Source of the DNA: JAJEDW01 sp963555775
GTDB lineage: Bacteria; Acidobacteriota; Terriglobia; 20CM-2-55-15
Assembly: GCA_963555775.3 (NCBI GenBank)
Contig: CAUVWY020000009.1
Span: forward strand, 62,001 to 126,000
Length of the DNA stretch: 64,000 bases
Reading direction: 5' to 3'
Shown here: positions 35,169 through 43,797 of the stretch, piece after piece
Position numbering within the stretch: position 1 is the first letter of the stretch
Layout of the letters: the number at the start of each line of letters is the position of its first letter
Notes under the pieces: model-generated
Told to the model about the DNA's origin: nothing
The model's input: the letters and a program-made list of their open reading frames with translations, nothing else
Databases searched by the model: none
Program-made: the position numbers and the translations under genes

Positions 35169-37268
35169 TTAATCTGAAAGCGCAAACACATACATGGCAT
35201 TGCCATTGGGTGGGTGGTGGACGTCCGGAGTGATCAGGCTCGGCACCAGACGCGGGCTGCCGCCGCCCAGGCCCGTGGGGATGGCTACATACTGCTTGCC
35301 GTCGACGCTGTAGGTGATCGGGAATCCCTGGACGGAAGTGCCCAGACGGGTTTCGAACAAGATCGCGCCCGTTTCGACATCGAATGCGCGGAAGCGCCGA
35401 TCCATGTCTCCGGCGAAAACCACGTTGCCGGCCGTCGACAGGATGGCGGTCATGAACGACGCCCGCTGTTCGAAGGACCAGACTTCTTCCAGGGTATCGA
35501 TGTCGAAAGCGCCCAGTTTGCCGACGTTACCGTCGGTTCCGGGCATTTCGAACCACCGGCGGGCCGCGGCCGCGCTTCCACCGCCCACGACGAATTCGAT
35601 TTCCTGTGCGGCGATGTCGATGCAACTCTGACTGAGCGGCAGGATGAGGCTGCCGGTTCCGGGGTGGTAGCTCATCGCGTGCCAGTTATGACCCCCGGCC
35701 GTGGAGGGGCATCCCTGAACCCACTCGCCGAATTGATGTTCTTCGATGTCGCCGCGATACCGGGGCCGGCCCGTGTCAGGATCGAAGCTGTCGAAGACGT
35801 TCTGGAAAATCGTCTCGACATGGCCGATGTACTCTCCGGTTTCGCGATCGTTTTTCCACAGGATGCCGTGTTTGCCGGCCGAGAAGACGACCTTCCTCCC
35901 GGACGCGTCATTCACCAGCACCCGCTCGAAAACTTCGTCCAGATCGAGCGCCTCGCCGGGAACATGCTGGTAATACCATTCCAGGTCGCCCGTGTCGGCG
36001 TTGAGCGCGAGCGTGGCGTTCGAATAGAGCGCGTCGTCGTTGACCGTCATTCCCCGGCTGATCGGCATCCAGGGCTTCGGCTGAGCCACACCGATGTAGA
36101 CCAGATTCAATTCCGGATCGTAGCTGGGTGTAATCCAGGTATCGTTCCCCGCCCGGAACACGTCGGCGACGCCGCCCCAGGTGTCGCCTCCGGTTTCGCC
36201 TTCGGTGGCGACGGTCACGAATCGCCAGAGCAGACTGCCGTCGTCGGCGTCATAGGCGCTCACGTAACACTTTTCCTCTCTGAACCGCGTGCAACCGCCC
36301 ATACCCGTGAAGACCTTGCCATCGGCCACCAGAGGGCCGCTCGAGTTGCCGAAACCTTCGCCGATCAGGGCTTCCCACATCATTTCGCCGTCGATGGCGC
36401 TGAGCGCCACCACCCGCGCGTCGGGCGTGTTGACGATGATCTTGTCGTCGTAAATGGCCAGTCCGCGCATGGTGCCGGTACGGCCCCCGAGCCTGTGTTC
36501 CCAGATTAACTCGCCGGTTGTGGCTTCCAGAGCCTGGATGATATTGGTAGGGTTGAACAGATACATGATGCCGTTGTACACGACCGGAGCGGTCTGGTTG
36601 GTTCCATCGGGCATCGACCAGACCCACTGCAGCCGCATCTCGCCAACGTTGCCGCGGTCGATTTGATCGAGCGCGCTGTAGTTGTGCGCGCTCTGGTTAC
36701 CCCTGATCATGAGCCAGTCGGAGGGATCCGGGTTGCGTAACATCTCCGCGGTCACAGGCTCGTAGTCGAGTATCTCGCCGGGCAGGGTCACCCCGACCGG
36801 TCCGCCGTCGCCTCCGCCTCCGCCGCCGGGACCGCCAATCGGCGGGCCTCCCTGGCCTGTCGCGATGAAACCGATGGGCGTTCCCGAGCCGGCGATCAGC
36901 GCCGTTTCACCCGCTTCGGCGCCGTTGGCCGAGAGAACGAACGCGGCGATGTTGACATAGGTGTCCACGGGCAATCCCCCGGGGTTGTCCGGCGGCATCG
37001 AAGCACGGATCGCGCCGATCAGGTCTCCCGTGGTTCTGGGATTCCAGGCGCCGGTGAACTGCTGTCCAATCAACGGAATGGCCGAGCCGCTTCCGCTGAG
37101 GTCGTTCTGGTGGCAACTGGCGCAATTGGCCTGATAGGCACCCAGTCCGGCCCCTACCTGCTGCTCGGTGAACGTGGTGTTCTGCGCCGAAGCGTTCGGA
37201 ACGCCGATCGCGGCGACCAGGGCGGCTGCCGTCAGTGCAATTACTGTCTGTTTCTGGAGAGCTGTCAT
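35169..37268 (-). CDS. PQQ dehydrogenase with N-terminal cytochrome c domain
   Basis: 699 residues. A signal (ending ASAQ) is followed by a cytochrome c domain at about residues 35-115, with the haem site NCASCHQNDLSGSG and distal Met in ASMPPDNPGGLP. A Gly-rich linker (GGPPIGGPGGGGGGDGG) leads to the quinoprotein propeller from about residue 180: DWLMIRGNQSAHNYSALDQI, IQALEATTGELIWEHRLGG, ALNADTGDLEWYYQHVPGE and FDVETGAILFETRLG. In most fused quinohaemoproteins the cytochrome is C-terminal, so the N-terminal placement is notable. It would pass electrons directly to the respiratory chain. It is downstream of the CHRD gene. Confidence 0.88.
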   Translation of the reverse strand: MTALQKQTVIALTAAALVAAIGVPNASAQNTTFTEQQVGAGLGAYQANCASCHQNDLSGSGSAIPLIGQQFTGAWNPRTTGDLIGAIRASMPPDNPGGLPVDTYVNIAAFVLSANGAEAGETALIAGSGTPIGFIATGQGGPPIGGPGGGGGGDGGPVGVTLPGEILDYEPVTAEMLRNPDPSDWLMIRGNQSAHNYSALDQIDRGNVGEMRLQWVWSMPDGTNQTAPVVYNGIMYLFNPTNIIQALEATTGELIWEHRLGGRTGTMRGLAIYDDKIIVNTPDARVVALSAIDGEMMWEALIGEGFGNSSGPLVADGKVFTGMGGCTRFREEKCYVSAYDADDGSLLWRFVTVATEGETGGDTWGGVADVFRAGNDTWITPSYDPELNLVYIGVAQPKPWMPISRGMTVNDDALYSNATLALNADTGDLEWYYQHVPGEALDLDEVFERVLVNDASGRKVVFSAGKHGILWKNDRETGEYIGHVETIFQNVFDSFDPDTGRPRYRGDIEEHQFGEWVQGCPSTAGGHNWHAMSYHPGTGSLILPLSQSCIDIAAQEIEFVVGGGSAAAARRWFEMPGTDGNVGKLGAFDIDTLEEVWSFEQRASFMTAILSTAGNVVFAGDMDRRFRAFDVETGAILFETRLGTSVQGFPITYSVDGKQYVAIPTGLGGGSPRLVPSLITPDVHHPPNGNAMYVFALSD

Positions 37269-37278
37269 CGTGTCCTCC

Positions 37279-37722
37279 TTAATCCTGGATCAGGAAGCCC
37301 CACAGGGTTCCGTCTTCGGCTTCCTCTCCGTCGATCTGGACGTAGATGGCGCCCTTTTCAAGCGATTCCAACAGGCTGCGGTCGAGATTGGCGGATCCGT
37401 AAACCAGCCCGCTCATTCCCCGAACAACTTCCAGATCCGCGAACGCCGGTCCGGCGACGCCAGCGTCCAGACCCCTCCGGAGCGTGGCGCCGGTCGCGGG
37501 AGTACGCATCCCCTCGAACTCGCCCACGATCATCAGTTCGGTCCCTTCGAGTACCGCGGTGATTTCGCCGACGCCTGTGAGTTGTCCGCGCATCCGTCCG
37601 TCAATGGGGCGTGGCGAGAGCCGTCCTTCATAGCCTTCGTTGTCTTGCGCAAGCACCGGGACGCCGAGCGCCAGCAGCCCGGTGAGGACAAATGCGGCGC
37701 GAATCCGTTTCTTGAACTTCAT
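37279..37722 (-). CDS. Secreted CHRD-domain protein
   Basis: 147 residues with a signal ending VLAQ. The rest is one CHRD-like domain: LMIVGEFEGMRTPATGATLR and RGLDAGVAGPAFADLEV, then SGLVYGSANLDRSLLESLEKG, AIYVQIDGEEAEDGTLWGFL. CHRD domains are beta-sandwich modules of unknown function in bacteria. It ends 10 bases before the start of the cytochrome-PQQ dehydrogenase, so the two are very probably one transcript. Confidence 0.8.
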   Translation of the reverse strand: MKFKKRIRAAFVLTGLLALGVPVLAQDNEGYEGRLSPRPIDGRMRGQLTGVGEITAVLEGTELMIVGEFEGMRTPATGATLRRGLDAGVAGPAFADLEVVRGMSGLVYGSANLDRSLLESLEKGAIYVQIDGEEAEDGTLWGFLIQD

Positions 37723-37849
37723 GCCAATACCTCAGCGTATACGTATTGAGAGTCGTGTCGGAACGTCAATACGTTAGTTCAAACTTCAGGGTGATACAAG
37801 TGTCCTGTCCCACGGTGCGCGGGGCAGTCGACGGGGCGGCCGGAAAGGC

Positions 37850-38995
37850 CTACCAGAAGTCTGCCGATGCGATGCGGGCGCCCTCTGCCAGGCTCGCCAG
37901 CTTTGCCCAGACCACGCCGGGATCGACCGCAGCCTGTCCCACCCAGGTACCGAAACCGCAGTCGCAACCGCCTATCACGTTTTCACGCCCCACCAATTCG
38001 GCATAACGTCCGATTCGTTGTGCCACCAGTTCGGGGTGTTCGATGTAGTTGGTCTTGGATTCGATGACGCCCGGAATCAGAACCTTGCCCTTGGGCACCT
38101 TGACGTCCTTGAAGACTTTCCATTCATGCGCGTGGCGGGGATTGGCTGCTTCAAAGGACAGACCGCCGGGTTTGGCGGTGAAGACGACGTCCAGGATGTC
38201 GCGGATGGGAACATCGTAGTGGTGCGGGCCTTCGTAGTTGCCCCAGCAGAGGTGCATGCGCGACTGTTCGGCGTCCACGTTGGCCAGGGCATGGTTGAGA
38301 GCCTCGATGTGCAGTTCGGCCATCTTGAGGAATTCGGGAAGGGTGAGGTCGGCGAACTGTATGTGACGCCCCATCGCCAGGTCCGGGCAGTCGACCTGAA
38401 TGACGAAGCCGGCCCGGGCGATCGCTTCGTACTCGTCCCGCATGGCATCGGCAATCGCGAACAGGTATGCCTTGTGGTCGGCATAGTGCGAGTTGCCGAA
38501 GAACAGGGAGATGACGCCGGGCGAGGCCGCGCTCATGAAGGCCTCCGTGCCTGGTGTTCGCTTCAACGCCTGTTTGAAGTGTTCCACATCGGTCAGCGGC
38601 GCGTTGGGATTGCGAACCGCGATGGGGCCGTTGCAGCCCGGAGTCTTGCGACGGGCACGGCCAGGATCGCCGAAAACCCGCTTGGCCAGGACGGGGAAGT
38701 CGAGAACGTCGCGATAGCTGGTGACCGGAACGCTTTTGCCGCCAAATCCGTCGAGGCGGTCCTTGATGTAGGTGGCGTAGCTGGGCTTTCCGGCCTCGCC
38801 GTCGCTGACCACATCGATACCCGCGTCGATCTGCTTCCGAACGATTTCGATCACCGCCGACTGGATGCGGCTTTCGAGGGCCGATTCATCGACGGTCCCG
38901 CCTTCCTCCTTGGCAAACATCATCTGAACCAGATCGTCGGGCCGGGGAAGGCTGCCGGTATGCGTGGTGAGAAATCGTTCCGTACTGCGTTTCAT
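37850..38995 (-). CDS. Cobalamin-independent methionine synthase II-like protein
   Basis: 381 residues from the ATG at 38995, chosen because GGAGGT precedes it. It is a TIM-barrel of the MetE C-terminal type: FLTTHTGSLPRPDDLVQMMF at the start, GIDVVSDGEAGKPSYATYIK, and zinc-ligand motifs with His and Cys in RMHLCWGNYEGPHHYD and a Cys in GGCDCGFGT. Proteins of this length and start are not classical MetE. They act in methyl transfer or as epoxyalkane:CoM transferase-like enzymes, and the substrate is unknown. No methionine pathway genes are adjacent. Confidence 0.8.
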   Translation of the reverse strand: MKRSTERFLTTHTGSLPRPDDLVQMMFAKEEGGTVDESALESRIQSAVIEIVRKQIDAGIDVVSDGEAGKPSYATYIKDRLDGFGGKSVPVTSYRDVLDFPVLAKRVFGDPGRARRKTPGCNGPIAVRNPNAPLTDVEHFKQALKRTPGTEAFMSAASPGVISLFFGNSHYADHKAYLFAIADAMRDEYEAIARAGFVIQVDCPDLAMGRHIQFADLTLPEFLKMAELHIEALNHALANVDAEQSRMHLCWGNYEGPHHYDVPIRDILDVVFTAKPGGLSFEAANPRHAHEWKVFKDVKVPKGKVLIPGVIESKTNYIEHPELVAQRIGRYAELVGRENVIGGCDCGFGTWVGQAAVDPGVVWAKLASLAEGARIASADFW

Positions 38996-39195
38996 CTGCA
39001 CCTCCATTGCCGATGCGCCTGAAGATAACATGATCAATCAGTTGGCCGCACGGCCCGCACGGGCGTTCGATAGCGGACGCCGCATGTGCTCGGTGCGCGA
39101 CACTCGGCGCACGATAATTGCCATTGTGAGAAGAGTCTTTTATCCTTGCGACTGCCCCCGACCGTAGCGCCACGAGCGTTGACTGGGAGATAACA

Positions 39196-39954
39196 ATGCC
39201 AAGAACATCGACATTCTGGCCGATTATCCTGATGCTATCGATGCTTCCGGCGATGGCGGCGCGACAGGAGTTCGGCACTACCGTTCTGGATGGCGTGTAC
39301 TCGGAGGCACAGGCGGCGCGCGGCCAGGCTGCTTACCGAACCTCGTGTGTCGCATGTCACGGCGACGCCGGAGAAGGCGTGTCGGCGCCGGCGCTGGCGG
39401 GTGACCGATTCATTGAGCGCTGGCGTGAGGACACTCTCGTACCCATCTACGGCTTCATTCGCGAACGAATGCCGCCGCGGCGGGCGGCCAATGCCGGCGC
39501 GTTGCCGGATACCGACTATCTGGACATCCTCACTCATATCCTCAACCTCAACGAATATCGTTCCGGGGAAGGGGAACTCACCGCAGACCTGCTCGGTAGC
39601 GTGACCCTCGTCGGGCGGGATGGGCCGCGGCCCGTACCGGATGGGGCTCATGTTGTGGCCGTCGGTTGCCTGTCCCTCGACGCCGCCGGCCGGTGGATCC
39701 TGTCGAATTCGACCGAACCCGTCAGAACGCCATCAATCACGACATCGACGTTTGCGGAGCTTGAGGCTTCATCGCGAAGAAGTCTCGGATCTCAGGTTTT
39801 CCGGCTCGTGGATATGGAAGCGGTTTTCGATTTTGAGCCCGAGGAGCACGAGGGACACAAGATTCAGGCGAAGGGATATATCGTGAGGCAACCCAACGCC
39901 GAGCGGATCGGTCTGAGTGCGCTGGAGATGCTGGATTCCTCGTGTGAGCTATAG
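39196..39954 (+). CDS. Secreted monohaem cytochrome c with C-terminal OB-like domain
   Basis: 252 residues; the ribosome site is GGGAGAT. A signal (1-21) precedes one haem site (SCVACHGDAGEGVSAPALAG) with a likely axial Met in RERMPPRRAAN, a variant of the cytochrome found with PQQ dehydrogenases. The second half (VAVGCLSLDAAGRWILSNS, HKIQAKGYIVRQPNAERIGL, SALEMLDSSC) is a small beta domain that occurs alone or after cytochromes in related genomes. It probably carries electrons from periplasmic dehydrogenases. Confidence 0.8.
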   Translation: MPRTSTFWPIILMLSMLPAMAARQEFGTTVLDGVYSEAQAARGQAAYRTSCVACHGDAGEGVSAPALAGDRFIERWREDTLVPIYGFIRERMPPRRAANAGALPDTDYLDILTHILNLNEYRSGEGELTADLLGSVTLVGRDGPRPVPDGAHVVAVGCLSLDAAGRWILSNSTEPVRTPSITTSTFAELEASSRRSLGSQVFRLVDMEAVFDFEPEEHEGHKIQAKGYIVRQPNAERIGLSALEMLDSSCEL

Positions 39955-39994
39955 CCGCCCGTGACCCGAATCCCCCTTTGCCCTACAGGCTTAT

Positions 39995-40270
39995 GTAGGG
40001 GCGGTCTATGACCGCCCAAATCAAGATAATGAATCAAGATCGTGCAGTCATAGACTGCACCTACAGTGGGAATGGGAATGGGCGCCAGCATTCCGAACCT
40101 GTAGCGACTGTCTTGACCGCCCGAATCAAGAACGTGCAGTCATAGACTGCACGTACAGTGGGAGACGGAGTCGGAACTAGGATTCCGAAATTGTAGGGGC
40201 GGTCTATGACCGCCCGAATCAAAAATTATGATCGTGCAGTCATAGACTGCACCTACAGTGGGAATGGTAG
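39995..40270. repeat. Cluster of hairpin repeats of two interleaved families
   Basis: Family A is GGGCGGTCTATGACCGCCC at 39999-40017 and 40197-40215, plus a degenerate unit near 40101. Family B is GTGCAGTCATAGACTGCAC at 40042-40060, 40134-40152 and 40234-40252, each followed by (C)TACAGTGGGAATGG-like hexamer tails of variable length. Spacers AATCAAGA and GGATTCCGAA are also shared. The units alternate A-B. The rest of the gap 39955-40349 shows no gene. Confidence 0.85.
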
Positions 40271-40349
40271 TGAGATAGGAAGTGATCGCCTATGCCCGCG
40301 GACCCATCGCTCGCGTAACGCGATCCTTGGAGGGTTCTACCACGGGCTG

Positions 40350-41051
40350 CTACCCCATGTCGGGCAGCAATTCTTCGCCGATCGCGGCCTTCATCCGCAC
40401 CAGGAAGTCCTGGACCAACGGGCGCAGTTCGTCCAGATCCCCGCGTTCGAATGCTTCGATTACAAGTTGCTGGTTCTCCAGGGCCACGGCGATTGTCCCC
40501 ATCAAACCATCAAGGTTGGTGCCACTGAAGCTTGCCCGAATCAGGTAAAGGGCGTACAGCGGCGGAACCAGTCGGTCGAGAATTCGTTCCAGGTAATCGT
40601 TGCCTGACAGTGACCAGACCAGTTGGCGAAACGCCAACTGGTGTTGATACTCGTGGACCAGATCCCCGTTTGAAAAAGCTTTTTGCGCGCGCCACGCGAT
40701 TCGTTTGAGTTCAGCCAGGGTTTCTCCCTTGATTTTGGGGGCAGCCTGGACGAATGCCGGCGGCTCCAACAGTATGCGGAGGTCGTAAATGTGCCGCGCA
40801 TCGTCGTGTGTCAGCGTGGTGACGCGGGTTCCCGAATATGGCGTGCGCTGGACGAACCCCTGGTGCTCCAGTTCGATCAGAGCCTCGCGGAGTACGCCCT
40901 GACCGACGCCGAACTCCCGGGACATCCGGCCTTCCACGATCGCCTCGCCCGACGCCAGTCTTCCGGAAAGTATGGCTTCCTTCAACAGTTCAATCAATCT
41001 GGACTTTTTTGAAACAGTCTCGATCTTGTTGAACGTTCTTTCGCGCCCCAA
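40350..41051 (-). CDS. GntR-family regulator with FCD domain
   Basis: 233 residues from a TTG start, chosen because GGAGGT lies five bases upstream and no better codon fits. The N-terminal GntR winged helix is KKSRLIELLKEAILSGRLAS then FGVGQGVLREALIELEHQGF. The C-terminal FCD domain is all-helical, with the usual metal or ligand His in YQHQLAFRQLVWSLSGNDYL. FCD regulators respond to organic acids. It is the last gene of the minus-strand cluster with two maleylacetate-reductase-like genes and probably controls it. Confidence 0.85.
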   Translation of the reverse strand: MGRERTFNKIETVSKKSRLIELLKEAILSGRLASGEAIVEGRMSREFGVGQGVLREALIELEHQGFVQRTPYSGTRVTTLTHDDARHIYDLRILLEPPAFVQAAPKIKGETLAELKRIAWRAQKAFSNGDLVHEYQHQLAFRQLVWSLSGNDYLERILDRLVPPLYALYLIRASFSGTNLDGLMGTIAVALENQQLVIEAFERGDLDELRPLVQDFLVRMKAAIGEELLPDMG

Positions 41052-41178
41052 GCGACCTCCAATTCAAAAGTGCCGCATTAGCCGAACACCCGAATACACG
41101 ATCGGCGGACGGCAACGACTTCCTCGCCAAGCCTACACCGGCGGTTGAACCGGTGTCGAGCGCCGGTCCGGTCGGAAA

Positions 41179-41601
41179 TCATGTCAGAACGGCCCGAAGT
41201 TCGTTGCCGTTTTGCGAAAGCTGGGGACATCGCATTGCCATGTCGGCGAGAAAACTCTCTTGTTCGTCTGGCGAAACCGCTGTTGTCCTTCCCTTGTGTT
41301 CGACGGCGAGTCTGTCTTTGGAGAGCGCGTATGTACCCCTGGCGTTTTCCGAAGGAGCGATTCGCGTGATGTCGGTGTAGGGGATTCGGCGCCGGCGGAG
41401 GGCACCGGCAAGCAAGAGGAGGGCATCGCCTTCTGTCTGGTAGCGGACAGGATAGATGAAGCCGAAAATCAAGACGATGGCGAGTGCTGGAGCCCCAGAC
41501 AGCCAGTATTCGGGAAGGTCCATCACCCATCTGAAAGTGAACCCGAAACCGGCCAGGAGCACGATGACGGTTCCCCAATCGACCTTTGAGCGGTATTCCA
41601 T
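41179..41601 (-). CDS. Membrane protein with bacterial PH-like domain (DUF1200 type)
   Basis: 140 residues: two hydrophobic segments at 10-55 (GTVIVLLAGFGFTFRWVM, ALAIVLIFGFIYP), then a soluble PH-like domain with RRRRIPYTDITRIAPSEN, ALSKDRLAVEHKGR and VSPDEQESFLADM. This order matches small membrane-anchored bPH proteins of unknown role. It starts 9 bases after the stop of a reductase gene, so it belongs to that operon. Confidence 0.7.
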   Translation of the reverse strand: MEYRSKVDWGTVIVLLAGFGFTFRWVMDLPEYWLSGAPALAIVLIFGFIYPVRYQTEGDALLLLAGALRRRRIPYTDITRIAPSENARGTYALSKDRLAVEHKGRTTAVSPDEQESFLADMAMRCPQLSQNGNELRAVLT

Positions 41602-41610
41602 AACAGTTGG

Positions 41611-42669
41611 TTAGCGGGGCCGCCTCCCGTAATACGCGTCCTCTATCAACTGGCGAATGCCGTCGGCGTCCACCGGACGCGGACTGTAGGGCGGTGGGTC
41701 CAAGGTCATTTCGACCGCTTTTTCGATGCCGCCCCTGAGCATACCGATTTCTTCGAGCGATGTCGGCGCCCCGATGTTCCGGATCAGGTCGTACAGTCCC
41801 TGGGCGGCGTCGTTGGCGCCCAACGCCTCTGCCGCGATTTTGGTTGCCTCGGGTGCGGCGGCGTGTGTGAAGGCGACCGCATGTGGAAGGATTACGGTAT
41901 GAACGTCCGCGTGACCGAGGTTGAATGTCCCGCCGAGAACGTGGCACAGCTTGTAGTGCAGGCTGACGCTCACCATTCGCAGCATGGATCCGGCCAGCCA
42001 CGATCCATAGAAAACGTCTGCCCGCCCGTCCAGATTGCCGGGGTCCTTGACGACGATGGGTAAGGATCGCGCCAGGGCGCGTATGCCTTCTGCGGCGAAG
42101 AGAGAACTGATCGGCGTGGCATCGGGTGCGTAAAGTCCGACCACGCAGTGCGCCATCGCATTCATTCCGGATGGGCCTGAAACCTCGGGGGGGAGCCCGG
42201 CTGCCAGCGCCGCGTCGTACATTACGACCTTGGGCAACGTCTTCATGTCCTTCCCGACGCGTTTCACGCCGTCTTCGGTGAACCCGTAGATCGGAGTCGC
42301 TTCCGAACCTGAATAGGTTGTGGGCATCGCCACGATCGGTATTCCCGTTTCCAGGGCGATTCCCTTGGCGACCCCGATTGCGTTGCCGCCGCCGATGACC
42401 ACGCACGCGTCGGCTTCGAGGTCCGTCGCGATGTTCCATGCCCTTCGCGCGACGTCAATGGGGATATGCGTCGCCGCTTCGACAAACGTACCGACGGCGC
42501 CGGAACCGAGCGCCGCGGCGGCGGCTTCTACGGAGTGCCTCTGACTTGGCGTCCCCACCACAACGGCACGGCTCGCTCCAAGTCGTTCCAGTTCGTTCGG
42601 GAGCGTGGCAATCAGATCGGTGCCAAAGACGACGCGGGCCGTTGGCTGCTCGTAGGCGAATTCCTTCAT
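41611..42669 (-). CDS. Maleylacetate reductase-like iron-containing alcohol dehydrogenase (copy 2)
   Basis: 352 residues. Group III Fe-ADH fold: nucleotide-binding GGGNAIGVAKGIALETGIPI, AMPTTYSGSEATPIYGFTED, metal-site region MNAMAHCVVGLYAPDATP, SLHYKLCHVLGGTFNLGHAD, VHTVILPHAVAF. Maleylacetate reductases reduce maleylacetate to 3-oxoadipate in chlorinated or hydroxylated aromatic breakdown. No hydroxyquinol dioxygenase gene is in the window. The protein closely resembles its neighbour at 42697, suggesting tandem duplication. Confidence 0.8.
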   Translation of the reverse strand: MKEFAYEQPTARVVFGTDLIATLPNELERLGASRAVVVGTPSQRHSVEAAAAALGSGAVGTFVEAATHIPIDVARRAWNIATDLEADACVVIGGGNAIGVAKGIALETGIPIVAMPTTYSGSEATPIYGFTEDGVKRVGKDMKTLPKVVMYDAALAAGLPPEVSGPSGMNAMAHCVVGLYAPDATPISSLFAAEGIRALARSLPIVVKDPGNLDGRADVFYGSWLAGSMLRMVSVSLHYKLCHVLGGTFNLGHADVHTVILPHAVAFTHAAAPEATKIAAEALGANDAAQGLYDLIRNIGAPTSLEEIGMLRGGIEKAVEMTLDPPPYSPRPVDADGIRQLIEDAYYGRRPR

Positions 42670-42696
42670 TGCCCCTTCGATTCGCCGGAGATGTTG

Positions 42697-43755
42697 CTAT
42701 TCGGGCCGTATTCCATGAAACGCGTCTTCGAGAAGTTGCCGGATCGCATCCTTTTCGACCGGCCGGGGATTGTAATAGGGATTGCGGGTTGCCAACTCGG
42801 CTGCCCGGTCGAGTCCGTCTTCGGGCATGCCGATGTCTTTCAAGGCGACCGGCGCATCGAGGCGAACCGAGAGGTCATAGATACCCTGCGCCGCATCGTT
42901 GGCATCGAGCGCCCCGGCGGCGATTTTCATCGATTCCGGGGCGGCGTCCCGGTTGTAGGCCGCGGCGTAGGGAAGGACCACCGTGTGCACTTCCGCGTGC
43001 GGCAGATTGAAGGTTCCTCCCAGCGTATGGCAGAGCTTGTGGTGCAGGGCCATTCCGACGTTTCCGAGCACGGCGCCGGAAAGCCAGGCCCCGTATTGTG
43101 CCTCCGACCGTGCGTCCATATTCTTCGGTTCCCGAACAACGACGGGAAGGGCTCTCGCCAGCGCCCGGATACCTTCAGCCGCAAACAACGTCATTATGGG
43201 ATTGGCGTTCTCCGCATAGAGCCCTTCAAGACAGTGGGCCAGTGCGTTCATGCCCGAGGTGCCGGAAAGCTTTGCGGGCATGGTGACCGTCAGATTCGGG
43301 TCGTAGATCACCGTTTTGGGCAGTACTCTGGCGTCTTGCCCGGTTTTCTTGATGCCGGCTTCGGTCAGGCCGTAGATGGGGGTCATCTCGGATCCGGCGT
43401 AAGTGGTGGGTATCGCCAGAATCGGAAGCCCCGTTTCCAGGGCGATGGCCTTGGCCAACCCGATGGTCGAACCTCCGCCGATGGCCACCGCACAATCCGC
43501 GTTCAATTGTGCGGCTCGGTTGCGGGCGGCGGCAGCGATTTCGACCGGGACATGCATGGCGGCGCCGGTGAATGTACCGGCGGCGAGGCGGCCGAGACTT
43601 GCGGCGACGCGTTCGGCGTCCTCTTTCTGTTCCGGTGTGGACAGCACCAGCGCACGCCTGGCGCCCAGTCGTTCGGTTTCGTCACCCAGCCTGCCTAACG
43701 ATCCCACTCCGAAAATAACCCGCATGGCGGCTTGGTTGTATGTGAACTGTTTCAT
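42697..43755 (-). CDS. Maleylacetate reductase-like iron-containing alcohol dehydrogenase (copy 1)
   Basis: 352 residues, same length and fold as the next gene. Motifs include VIFGVGSLGRLGDETERLGA, GGGSTIGLAKAIALETGLPI, AIPTTYAGSEMTPIYGLTEA, MNALAHCLEGLYAENANP, ALHHKLCHTLGGTFNLPHAE, VHTVVLPYAAAY. It reads with the adjacent copy 27 bases downstream. The two may act on different substituted maleylacetates, or one may have drifted to another 2-oxo substrate. Confidence 0.82.
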   Translation of the reverse strand: MKQFTYNQAAMRVIFGVGSLGRLGDETERLGARRALVLSTPEQKEDAERVAASLGRLAAGTFTGAAMHVPVEIAAAARNRAAQLNADCAVAIGGGSTIGLAKAIALETGLPILAIPTTYAGSEMTPIYGLTEAGIKKTGQDARVLPKTVIYDPNLTVTMPAKLSGTSGMNALAHCLEGLYAENANPIMTLFAAEGIRALARALPVVVREPKNMDARSEAQYGAWLSGAVLGNVGMALHHKLCHTLGGTFNLPHAEVHTVVLPYAAAYNRDAAPESMKIAAGALDANDAAQGIYDLSVRLDAPVALKDIGMPEDGLDRAAELATRNPYYNPRPVEKDAIRQLLEDAFHGIRPE

Positions 43756-43797
43756 GCGCTTCAGCCGAGAGCCGTCGGGCCGCCATGGACCCGTCCC

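Noticed and set aside
39995..40270. CRISPR array
   Set aside because: Repeats alternate between two palindromes, spacing is irregular, spacers are themselves repeated and no cas gene is near.
41078..42439. 453-residue minus-strand open frame
   Set aside because: It covers part of the second maleylacetate reductase gene, all of the PH-protein gene and the spacer beyond in another frame; its sequence is Arg/Gly-rich and domain-free.
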